From the NCBI GenBank assembly GCA_033297075.1, contig MU858207.1, positions 25,447 to 89,446 on the forward strand: a stretch of DNA of 64,000 nt, given 5' to 3'. Under the pieces are notes generated by a model. The model was not told the origin of the DNA. It made no database searches and saw only the letters and a program-made list of their open reading frames with translations. Below are positions 21,525 to 32,519 of this stretch, in pieces. The translations under genes and the position numbers were made by a program. The stretch comes from Rhypophila decipiens. Its lineage: Eukaryota; Ascomycota; Sordariomycetes; Sordariales; Naviculisporaceae. Position 1 is the first letter of the stretch. The number at the start of each line of letters is the position of its first letter.

Positions 21525-23674
21525 ATGTCGTCCATTCGCCTTGTTATTTGCCATTTGTTGCTGGCATCAGCAGCCGTGGCGCACCCGACAGCCACCTATC
21601 GTTCGAGCTCCCCGGAATGCAAGATCGAATGGGAACAATGTCCCTCTGGTAATCCGGGTCATCAGGCCTGGGATTGCGGGAACGTCACAGTGCCCCTTGA
21701 CTACACCGACGAGTCTTCAAATGAGACACATACTGTTCAGCTTTGGCGTAGTAAAGCGGTCAAGTCCCCGTCGATGGGAAGCATCCTTGTAAACTTTGGA
21801 GGGCCTGGCGGATCCGGCTTCCCCGGGTTTCAGGGGTCCCCCGTGATACATTGGTCTGCTTCCTCCCTACTGAAATCGGAGATACCCATAACCTGCTGCG
21901 TTGGCTTTACTAACTCCATGGCAAAACAGGATGACTGGTGGATACTATGATCTTATTCTATTTGCACCACGGTACGTGTCTCGCGATCGTCTCTCTGTGT
22001 TCAGTTGCGAAAGCGTAATTCAGTGCTAACAATAGTGCAGAGGCACTTCCGAGGCCGGCAACTTGAGGTTCTCGTGCTTTGACACCCAAGAGGAAAGGGA
22101 CAGTTATCCCCACGATGGCCGCCCATTTATAAATTCGTTCGAATCCCTGGAAAGGGATCTGATCTGGTCGTGGGCTCAGCGCCAGGCGTATGCGAATCAG
22201 TGTTGGAACAGCAACAAGGATAAGCGTGTTGGTGAGCTTATAGGGACCACCTTCGTTGCACGTGATATGATGAACATTGTTGATGCTCTGGGTGAGGATG
22301 GAATGTTGAGATACTGGGGTGAGTTCTAACGACCACTTTAGGTGACATCCATTTCTTGACATAGCCCCATGACTGATTCTTCTTGCCAGGGTTTTCATAC
22401 GGATCTATCCTCGGCGCGACTGTGGCTGCGATGTTTCCAGACCGCATCCATCGTGTTATTCTCGACGGCGTTAGTAATGTCTTCAATTACTATAACCGGC
22501 TCACTATGTTAGTCCCGTTCAGAGTCACAACTCCGTCTCAAATTTTCTTCTTCTTCGGAATTTTGGCCGTGCTAATACAGGCAATCCACCACGTTAGAAG
22601 ATACCCCAAACAAGGTTCCAAGTTTGACGCGGTGTACCGTTATATTCTATCCGAGTGCTTGGCAGCAGGGCCTGATAACTGTGCCCTGGCTCGGGACGCC
22701 GAGAAGGATCTCCCAATTGGAGAGCAAGCTTGGGCTCTTGCGATCCAAATCGAACTGCTCAAGGATCGTCTGAACAGCCTCCCCATCGTGGTCAACGCAA
22801 GCGTGGTCGACGGCGGCTACGTATCTAACCTTCAAAACATGTTACTCAGCCCGGAGGACGATAAAGATCCCCGCGATGTAACACTGCACCTGCACCACCT
22901 TCTAAACAATAAAAGTCTGACAGAGGTAGTGGAGTTCCTTCACCCGAGTAAGGATTTGGAACCAGACGATCCACCGCAGTACGATGACAACGAAGACGAA
23001 GCCCAGTTGGGCATCAGGTGCTCAGATAAAACTGGGCGCAATGGTCGGGCGGAGACGGCACAAGATGCCATTTCGGAGGCCAAGATAATTGGAGGCAGTG
23101 GTGAATTTAGTACTTGGATTGCTGCAGCATCCACGGCTAGCTGCGCAAAATGGCCCTGGAAGAGCAAAGAGAGTTTCAACACTTCTACCTTGCAAGTCGA
23201 GGGAGGTTTGCGCACGAGAAATCGAATCCTCCTTATTGGGAATACCATCGATGTCAAAACCCCGATAGAAAATGCGAGGAATTTGAGCACTTACCTGGCC
23301 GGAAGTGTTGTTCTGGAACACAAGGACGTCGGAGTAGGTGACTTTATATTCTTCTTCCCTCATATCTCTCCGATCGTTTGGTCGGGCCGTTCTTCAACAT
23401 TCCGAGTGAGGCTGACATCACGTACATCTAGCACTGCACTTTGATGACCCGCTTGTCAAAATGCACTGCTGACGTTGTCACAAGGTATCTTCTTGATGGG
23501 GTTCTCCCAGAAAAAGGAACAGCCTGTGAGCCTAACAAGCCGTTGTTTCATGCTCCGAGCCCGGGGCTAGTGAATCATTCATTCTTGTCCCTATGGCCAT
23601 CATCGGCCAGGAAGAAGCAGCGTTCCTCCCGTACATTGGGCGCAGGACATCACGCTTTGCCTCTGTTTGACTGA
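21525..23674 (+). CDS. Secreted S33-type serine peptidase with TAP C-terminal domain (paralogue 1)
   Basis: Alpha/beta-hydrolase of the tripeptidyl-aminopeptidase group. Signal peptide about residues 1-20 (ICHLLLASAAVAHP). DCGNVTVPLDY is the family lead-in and NFGGPGGSG the oxyanion-loop block. The Ser nucleophile is in GFSYGS. The acid is in GNTIDVKTP. The His follows the last junction (HCTLMTR). Exons read: 21525-?, 21930-21971, 22041-22318, 22390-22507, 22598-23333, 23432-23674. The first junction is unresolved. The homologous donor of the paralogue is replaced by GGAGAT here, and read-through stops at 21950. A weak GTCTGC donor at 21854 would restore phase. The intron 22508-22597 is inferred because its 118-nt upstream exon equals that of both paralogues, although it lacks stops. 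The C-terminus runs about 40 residues beyond the usual end. Confidence 0.8.
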
Positions 23675-26072
23675 ATATTGAGGCGCAAACCGACGGAAGG
23701 AAACCCTGAATCAAAGATCATCTCAAATTGACACTTGGAATGGGGTTGTTTTTCGCCAACAAGCACATCTATCTTATGTATTTTTAAAAACAAGAAAAAG
23801 AAAGAAAAAACCCCCTTAGACATTCGCACCGAGCACAAGTCCATACATGTGAACTCAATCGCGAGCATGTGATACATAAGGAGTAATTGCTTGGCGGCAA
23901 TTACAGGATTCTGTTTTTGCGCGTCACCTCACAGAGCAACATCACCAGCCTGGGGTCTTTTGCTTTCGAGCATCCGCGTCCTAGCCTTCGAGCGTTTCAT
24001 TGCAATACAAAACCGAGTTCGACGGGACCCTCCAGCTTCCCATACACGTACCGGTTTTTGTAACGTAATAGCTTGTCAAAACTTTAACTGGGCGGCTTAT
24101 GTTGCCGTTACCACCACATCCCGATAATACCCACAGTGAAAATGAGGATGGAATTCCCTTAAGAAAGAGGTCGGAAAGTACACGAATATTGCCGCTGCAT
24201 GTGACTACGCTACAAATCGGGTTCCAGAACCATCACATCGAAACTGAATCTGGCGGAGAGTCGAACGCTCAAAAACAAATCATTTTCAGTTCAGTGGTAT
24301 GGAGTTGCGTTTCGGTAACCGTCCAGTAATAGGTAACGCCAACGAGCTTTGCACAAAAAAAGACCACATCATAGCCACCAACTGTTCACTTTGTCATTGT
24401 CACTGGTCACAGGGGAAACGAGGGGTCTGGATATCGGCGGCCCTGAGCTTAAATCTTTCCTTTCTTGGACGATTGCATGCAGATTTCGTGGGTGTCCATA
24501 ATTCTGGTACATTGTTCAGCATCACAACACCGAGCACAGAATCCAAAAAGGCTCTTCGAGTTATAAACATGAACGCGTGTGCAACATCGTCATCTTTCCC
24601 AAGCTCACTCAACATCCGAGTCCTTGTTGTCGCGAGTGTTTCCAATCTTGACCGCCCACCATTGGACGTTGAGTGCTGAGACGGGGATTGATGTTATGGA
24701 CATCTCAAACAGCCGAGGTTATCGAACGGGAGGATCACGCCACGTAAATTGCGCCATTTTTGTTACGGGGGTTCAAAAATGTTTTGAGGTCGGAACAAGA
24801 GGCGCTGGAATTATGGATCAGGTGTCGTCAGCATTGATTCCGTTTTTCCTGATTCGGCTGTCTTGGGGTCGGTTTGTGGCGATGTGACTTGGGGCGTTTT
24901 GCTAGCTGGCTGGTTTGTCAAAGGAAGGGGATACAGAAAGAGGAAGGGGATAATTGGAATCCGTCGGGAGCTCGAGAAAGCACGATACCTGAGATCATAC
25001 AACGTAGACCCGAGATCCACGATCTGTAATGGTGGATACGATCTACGAGTAGGCATCTGCAGGTGTAAACTGTCAAGCATAACCGAGATAGTATCAGAAC
25101 AGGGGCCTGTACTGGCTACTCGACAAGGCTGTTCCTTCTTGCAAGGTTTCCTGATAAGTGGCACCCCTTGAGACGTAGCTGGTACAAGCCAGCATGTCCA
25201 TGAGTTAAGAGTTTGGCATAAATGTAAGTTTACACTCGCAGATCATGACCCACAAGTTAAACTTCTGACCGGCTGGCTGACTGGCTGACTGGCTAGAGTA
25301 CCTCCGGTCCATTAAAAGTTGGCGAGTCCCGAAGGCTTTGAGTTTTGGCGGAGGTGGATTGCGTTGGGTGAATTGGTGGAGAGGGTAGAAGGACGGTCAA
25401 TTTGGATGTCCCGAGTGTGGATTTCAAGTTCCTGAGTAGGTCCAAGTTGGTCTTCCCAGTTCATTCTACCGATTTGTACTGCTACGCTTTCTCGTTCGAC
25501 CCGCAGCTGTTAATTCCCGCCTGTACCAGGGCTTCTGTCATTCATTGATTAACCTGGTCGCCGTTGTGGCTTCATCGAACCGTTGGACCTGAGAACTCCC
25601 GTTTCCAGCTGGTGATGTCTAAAATAACAGGGCCTGTCCCTACCATTACATGTTCCTCTTTATTGCATCACTTTGGCATTGCAATTCAACTACTCTTGTA
25701 CTGCCCGACTCCGGCGCCCATGCATTAATGCCCTCAATATAGTAAGTCCAATCTACATTGTTGAAAGTGTGAGTAGAAGCGAAATTGAACGGCCCAGGTA
25801 GGCGGATATGTAGGCTCGTGTTAGGTGCGGGGAGCGGAAACAATTGATTGCCCAACTGAGTTGTCTGTTAATATATATTGGTGGTTTCCCTCTAAATACA
25901 GTAAGATAGATTAGTCGTTCACCGGCTGGGTCGCATCCAACAATCCAGCCGGGTTGACGTTGCAACGACGTATGGGCGGGTAACGTGGCCGTTTGCGTTA
26001 TAAACGCCGGCTGCTCCAGTCTACAGCGACACAGTTGAGCGATACAAGACCGCATAGTCAGCGCTGTAGAGC
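23675..26072. other. Long intergenic stretch, nothing coding recognised
   Basis: 2.4 kb with only short frames lacking motifs. A small GGCTGACT-type tandem repeat lies at about 25270-25296. The end of the stretch carries the AA9 promoter. Confidence 0.55.
25998..26005 (+). promoter_or_regulatory. TATA-like box upstream of the second AA9 gene
   Basis: TTATAAAC sits 68-75 nt before ATG 26073 in a GC-richer context, a reasonable distance for a fungal TATA element. Sequence reading only. Confidence 0.35.
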
Positions 26073-26949
26073 ATGTTTCTCTTTCTGCTCTCAATCATTG
26101 CTGTCCTGCTTCCGCTGGGAGCCGTTGGGCACGGCGGTGTGTGGAACTACTCGATTGCCGGAGACTGGCGTCCTGGGTAAATATGTACAGACTTGGCTCT
26201 TTTGCGCTCCGGGCTTGGCTAACGGGACCCGTCGTCAGATTCTTCCCTTATTATCCCGCTGAGGGCCAGTCTTCCATCCAGCGCCATTGGGCGGATTTTC
26301 GTCCCATCGTTGACGTAAGACTTCCCACGTTGGTTTGCAATGACCCCGGTGGATATGCTGAAGAGTACGCCACCGTGGCCGCTGGCGCTGAGATCGAAGC
26401 ATACTACAGAGGCTGGCCGCATGACATCGGCCCTGTCATTGTGTGGATGGCGTACTGTGGCGCCGAGCCGACGTCATGCTCGTCGTTCAACGGCACCGGT
26501 AGACACTGGTTCAAGATTAGTCAAGCCGGCTTGCTATCGGGCACCATGCGCAACGGAGTGTGGGCGCAGAAGCAGATGATGGCCAACAATTTTACTTGGA
26601 GTGTGACGATTCCGGAGAGGCTCAGGAGTGGCGCCTACTTGATGAGACACGAGTTGATTGCGCTGCACGTACCTTTCAGCCCTGAGTTTTACCCCCAATG
26701 CGCACACATGTATGTCCTGAGCAATGGTGATGAGACGCCCGGTCAGGAATTTCTTGCGTCGATCCCTGGAGTTTGGGTGGATGATGGTGAGGATATCTTG
26801 CCCGTGGCTCGCCAAAGGGCTTATATTGACAGGTTCATGCAGATCCGGAACTTCATCTCAGCATTTACGAGGAACCAACTGCGAGTAGGACAGAGTGGGC
26901 AATCCCGGGACCGCCGGTCTGGTCTGGACAGTACTCGGAGGAGCTGTAG
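26073..26949 (+). CDS. AA9-type lytic polysaccharide monooxygenase, small mature form
   Basis: Exons 26073-26176, 26239-26786 and 26843-26949 in phase, 252 aa. Signal peptide 1-19 ends at AVG|HGGVWNYSI, giving the copper-binding N-terminal His at residue 20. The second ligand is the His of WPHDIGPVIVWMA. YLMRHELIALH is the conserved second-sphere His block, and EFYPQCAHMYV carries the axial Tyr and a Cys. Here the residue two before the Tyr, normally Gln, is Glu. ASIPGVW and the last exon's EWAIPGPPVW are typical closing motifs and validate the small exons. There is no linker or CBM1. Secreted; oxidative attack on plant cell-wall polysaccharide is the known family role. It sits between two peptidase paralogues with no other carbohydrate enzyme nearby. 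Confidence 0.9.
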
Positions 26950-27194
26950 GATGTTTTTCTTGTTAGAATGTGTCTTTAAAACCACCGAAGCTTGATCCTC
27001 ATTCGCGAGGGCGTCTCGGCGTCTTCAGTCTCGCAAGTGATGGAACAAGTTGGCGTTTGTTCGGGTGAAGCTGATACGGACGGATAAGCCATTATTGAAG
27101 AAAATGGAGCGAGGGCATGGAGCAATAAGGCAGTTGAAATAGTTCATGTTACTCGATCTAAAATACACTGCATGTCTGTACACCATGCTTCATA

Positions 27195-29324
27195 TTACGG
27201 CGCTATGAGATGCCTTCCATGTCGCTGATAAGTTGAAGTGATGCTCCAAAGATTTTGCTGTCTACCTTCCCAGACCATGCGCCCAGCAAGAGCAAGACTT
27301 TGGTTCAACTGTTCTTCTGGCGCGGGTTGTGTGCTATTTTCGGGGGGTTCGAAGAGTGGTCCGTCAATATTGCAGATAGTTCCGTCTTCGGGTAGGATTC
27401 CATCGAGGAAGTATTCGTTCGTAGCTTTCGTATGACATTCTGAATCTTGTGTTCCGGTACAATGCTAGTGGTAGCAGGTCACGGTGAGGTTAGTATGTCC
27501 TAAAACTCTCTTCAAGACCTCGGGCAGTCAGTATCATTCAGTGGGGGGGACAAAAGGCTTACCCCATAACCCTTCACCTCCAGAACCACGCTGTTGTCAA
27601 AGTACGTGCTCATGTTCCTAGCGCTATGAATTGACGTTCTTGTATCGTAGGTAGGAGCAGTAAACAGGATCGGGAATCGAGTTTTGATGCCACCGTCGCG
27701 CAAAAGGATGTTTGTATCGAATCTTTCTTTGCTTTCAAACGGCCATTTGGCACAGCCTGTAAAGAAGGTGCCTACTCTGAAAGCCCAAACCTGTGTGACT
27801 CCTATTGCTTGCCAGGCTCTCGATTTCACCTCTTGGAAACTTTCCAGCCGAGCATGAGGGCCAGACTTATCACCACAGTGTATTCCATCGAACGACTCAT
27901 TGCCATCGCTGCTCTCCTCCGCACGGCCTTTCATAACCTTCTTGATGGTCTCAATGACATATGGTATTCCCTCTTCCATATTCATGATGAGAAATTGTAA
28001 GCTCTTTGTCAACTCGAAATTAGTTGCATACCTTTGCTCTATCAGTGCGTCACGCAGAATGAGCCCGTAGGTGGGGAGTATGATTGTCAGTCCGTACACG
28101 ATGGGGGATCGGCGTAGCCTTTCAAATCTCATCTCTAGAAGCTGTTGTAGTACTTGGACCTTGTCCGAAAGTGTATAATTCTCATACTCGGTGACATTGG
28201 CAAAAGTCTCCGCCAGTGGACAAGATGGGAACCCTGCCATTATGCACTCGGCAAGGATAGCATGATAAGCCGCGTCGACGGAAAGGGCACCATCACCATC
28301 TCTGGAGTAAGAATCAAAGTTGCAGTTAGCCACCTCGGAAATCCCACGATTAGGCATATCTCAACAGATGCTCAGTGACTCACATGGAAGCAGTATTGTA
28401 ATAGTTGAACGCGTTGACAACACCATCCAATACCATGCGGTCGATCCGGTCAGGGAACATGGCGGCGACCGTCACACCAAGAATGCTGCCATAAGAGAAG
28501 CCTGGGTACGCATGAGGTGTCAACCGTCGGAAAACCGCACAACGAATCAGGTCGATCACTAACCCAAAAATCTCAAGAGCCCATCTTCGCCGAGGGCATC
28601 GACAATCTGGATCATGTCACGAGCCACAAACGTCGTGCCAATTACCTTGCCGACTTGGGAATCCTCGTTCCGCCTCAGGCACTGATTGGAAAAAGTCTGC
28701 TCAAAGGCCCATGTCCACGCAATATCAACCTCAAACTCATCCCAAGAGGCGGGACCTCTGGTAGCGATATATGGCCATAGTTGGTAAAAGTCGTTCCGTT
28801 CATCCGCAGTATCGAAGCAGGAAAACGTCAAGGTCTTTCCCGTCCCACTTTGATTCCCGAATGTCAGCCGAGTCCTTGTAATCGTCTGTGAAGAGCGCCG
28901 TACCGTGGCTTAAAAACAATAAGATCATAATATCCACCAGTATACCTGTCCGATGAAACGTCAGTATTCTCAAGGATACACTCATTGATGGCAATTCATA
29001 CTTGTGCAGACTAGAGGAGCCAAAGCGGATATTTTTTACTCCGTCGGAACCTGGCCCCCCAAAATTAAGGAGAACGCTTCCTCTGGATGAAGACCTGATG
29101 GCTCGGCTCCGAAGCAGTTCAACGATAAACCTGTCGTCGGATTCGTGGTTGGTGTAATCAAGGGGCACCGTTAGGTTACCGCACTCCAGAGGTCCGTCAC
29201 CCTGCCTGTCGTCCTCAAATTCGCATGGTTTCCATTCAATACGGTTCTCGTTGGTCAAAATCGGCTTTGCCACAGCTGACCACGCCAACAAAGCATGGCA
29301 GAGTGCCACGCGTGAGAACAACAT
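27195..29324 (-). CDS. Secreted S33-type serine peptidase with TAP C-terminal domain (paralogue 2)
   Basis: Six exons, all in phase: 29324-29002, 28945-28904, 28847-28564, 28501-28384, 28301-27563 and 27464-27195, giving 591 aa. Signal peptide ([15 protein letters not shown]), then [22 protein letters not shown] and [31 protein letters not shown] precedes the Ser in GFSYGS. The Asp is in APTYDTRTS and the His opens the last exon ([10 protein letters not shown]). The last exon extends well past the TAP domain to a Gln/Asn-rich tail. Family role: removal of short N-terminal peptides from extracellular substrates at acid pH. This is the best-preserved copy of the three and the template for reading the others. 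It converges with the second AA9 gene. Confidence 0.88.
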
Positions 29325-30360
29325 GTCTCACTCTTGGTCAAAAGATGGAAGGTGGTGCTTGCAATTGGTACAGTGGTGAAGCCAGACCAAAGGGTTTTGG
29401 GAAACGCAGTGTGTTTATCGTAATTCCACTGTCAATTTCTACCTCTGGTTGTCATCAAAGCCGGGGTATGTGAACAGAGGGTTTGCTTAGTGTCAATTCT
29501 ATTCGAGTGACTGGGGTGCTGGAAGAGATGCCGCATACACTCGTGAAGATGGATCGTGCGCCAAATCCGAGTCCTTCAAGCTCATGGCAAGTGGGTCGGC
29601 CAACTTGCCATGTTGAAGCAGCTGTCGCTAGACAGTTCTCTGATTTCCTCGGGAAGATACCAGAGACCCACTTGCCGTGGATGATTTAGCCCAGATTTGA
29701 TTTCCGCGGCCGCATGCGGAAGCGTGAGAGGACCGTCAGAACCATAGATAACGGGGAAAACGCCCAACAGTCTCATCGGGCAACCCCGGATGGAATCAGA
29801 GACATGACATAATGCCAGGGAATAGCCGAATAGTCCCTAGTCATGACGTGTTCCGAACCTTCAAGTGAACGGCTGGCGGCCCGGCCGACCACGCTAGTGC
29901 GGTGGCAGAGAGGAAGTGGAATCAAACTCCGATTTTGCGGGCTGGTCATCCACGGTACTTGTCTTTGTATCGTGCTCCGCCATTTCAAGTGGAAGCTATT
30001 GGTGGAAACTATGCAGTGAATGCCCTACCGATGTGCCTCGCCGTTATCTGTTGACACAGATCTTAAGTGCCCATGCAAGGGTGGATTTCCACGTATAACA
30101 ATTCGGGTACTCGATATTGATCCTTGTTACCACTCCGAGGTTGGTGTGATGTTGTGACTTTCAGATCCAAAGGCCTATTTTGACATCGGGTCAATTCTTC
30201 CTGCTTTCTATCCGTTGACTTTTGTGGTTCTCTGCACATGATATTTCAGAATACTTGCCTGTAAGTTCATTTTTGGCCGCATTTTGGAGCAGGCGAATCC
30301 GTGAATCTGATACACTGGCGGGTGCAACATCACGGGCTTCACCGTTTCACAATTTCTAAA
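29325..30360. other. Intergenic between two peptidase paralogues, nothing recognised
   Basis: Promoter of paralogue 2 and 3' flank of paralogue 3. No conserved frame or duplicated block that I could see. Confidence 0.5.
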
Positions 30361-32519
30361 CTAGAGATAGTATACAGTTATTGTTATTGATATGAGAAGT
30401 GGCAGCATAAGACCGACCCCGCGATGAGAGGATTCCGAGCTTATCTTTGCGAATAACCTTTCATACTCCTTGCAAATCGTGTTGTTCAGAGGCAATTTCC
30501 CCTCTATGATATATCCCTTAACAGCCTGGAGAGTGCACTTTGATGAAGCGTCGGATATGCCGTGCTAGTGGGAGATACAACATTAGCTTCCATCAGCAGC
30601 ATCTTGATCAGAGTTGAATGGCCGTTGAAGTTTGCAACCCACTCCAAAGCCCATTTGCTCAAGGACGGCGCTTCCTGCAAAGTATGAGCTCGTATTTTTG
30701 GCGTTCAGAAGGGGTGTCAAGATATCGTAGGTATTTCCAATGAATAAGCCTGGCTTGCGAGTCTGTACTCCTCCATCGACAAGAAGAAAACTGGTGTTGA
30801 ACTTCTCTTTACTGTCAAATGGCCAGTCTTTGCAGAGTGCCGAGTTGATAGCCTTCTTGTAACCCCAAAACTGGCTGTTATTCATCGCGACTTGGGCTTG
30901 TGGTAATACCCCATTCAATATCTCGGGCCGAGCTTGAACGCCCGTTATGTCACCGCACACAATCGCAGTATATGCCTCGATATCTAAAAGGCCCAGCTGC
31001 TTCACTAGCCTTTTCAGTGTCTCCTCCTGCGCCCGTCCGAGGACCACCTCCGCTAAATTTTCATTGATTAAAAGCGCGTGGAGCTGTTTCGCAGTATCGT
31101 CGACATTTGGCGTCGCGTCGAGTTTCAGTGATATCAGATTGTCACGGAGACGAATTACGTCCCTAGAGGTGATTACGTCATTCCGCACCTTGATCGGGCA
31201 GTTGTGAAGTCTGTGCCAAAGTGATTCGATTCGATCTGCCAGTAACTGAACTTGTTGTGGGCGGGAGGTGGTCTTCCTTTCGACGTGGTATTTCTCGTCA
31301 GCCCCGAGATAATAATTGGAATCGCTGCAAGGATGTAGTCTATTGTTAGAGCGTTATCAGCATTAATGAGGAACATAGCACACAGCTTACACGGGCATTC
31401 GGTTGTAATAATTGAAGACATCGACAACACCGTCGCAAATCAGGCGATCGATCCGCTCCGGTAACATAGCAGCAACTGTAACGCCAAGGATGGACCCGTA
31501 GGAGATACCTGCCGCGGATGAGTGAGTTAGCAATGTCAATGGCAACAAAATGAATCTCAACAGCGTGTCACGATGGAACTTGAAGGCTTGGGATATGGGT
31601 CTCGAACAACCAAAATACCAAATGACCTACCCCAATACCTGAGAAGGCCATCTTCGCCCAATGCATCGACAATCTGAATCATATCCCTTGCGACAAATGT
31701 GGTTCCAACGTACTCTCCAATTGAGCTGTTCCGGTTGTTTTCCGCACATTCCTTGTAGTAAGTTTGGAGTGTCTTCATCCCCTTTTCGATCAGGACTTTT
31801 GTTGTGTTCCACGAAACAGTCCACTCATCCGGCACTATCGAGTCGTCAAGCTTGTCGATCTCGTCGCTTGTTTGCAGCCCGCATGAGAATTTCATCCTCT
31901 TCCCCGTACCTCTTTTTGTCTTGTCAGCCCCATCTAACAGTCTGACCTATCTGCATTCAGAACAGATCAAATGGTTGATACAAGGATTCTCTCACCGTGG
32001 CTTGAACACAACCAGATCGTGGTATCCGCTCGTGAATCTAAGGCAAGAAGAACATCAGTGATCTGGTAAAGCATAACATCGATAAGCCGAAATTAGGGAT
32101 TATTGTATATACCTGTGTATCGCGGGCGCATGCAATACCAAGTGTGCGACGCCAGACGCCCCAGGACCACCAAAATTGAGCAGAATGCTCCCCCGTGACG
32201 GTGAATTCCTTGCGGGGCTGCGTAGTAGCTCGAGGGTAACCTTCTCATCGGATCCTGGGTTTGTGTAGTCGAGGGGCACCGGCAGAGTTGCGCATTCAAT
32301 GGGGTAATTGCGGTCTTGGCCGAGAATCAGCAGATTGCCTAGGGCTTCGGCTTTGAGGTCACATCGTTCCCATTTGATACGAGATCCGTTGAATTGGTGA
32401 AGTTTACTGCGGGCGATTATAGGGTTTGCCAGAGCTAGTGATGAAAACACCAAGTTGCAAAGTGATAATAGAACAACAACATGGCAACCTATCTTCGAAA
32501 AAGGGGACTCAACCCGCAA
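30361..32519 (-). CDS. S33-type serine peptidase with TAP domain (paralogue 3), start unclear
   Basis: Exons 32519(?)-32113, 32037-31996, 31911-31631, 31508-31391, 31324-30643 and 30564-30361. Exons of 42 and 118 nt equal those of paralogue 2. Ser is in GISYGS, Asp in GNTYDILTP, His opens the last exon (HGISDASSKCTL). Three differences stand out. First, the frame encoding the hydrophobic leader (VVVLLSLCNLVFSSLALANP) has no ATG; the first possible start-like codon is TTG 32519, and an ATG nearby is one base out of frame. A frameshift or an unseen upstream exon is needed. Second, the segment after the 118-nt exon lacks about 35 residues that the others have. Third, the last exon ends in a hydrophobic run (GLMLPLLISITITVYYL), suggesting a GPI or membrane tail instead of free secretion. 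Confidence 0.75.

Noticed and set aside
22508..22597. Keeping the stop-free 90-nt segment of peptidase 1 as coding
   Set aside because: Paralogues 2 and 3 have an intron at exactly this place, and the segment is Phe/Ile-rich with no counterpart in them.
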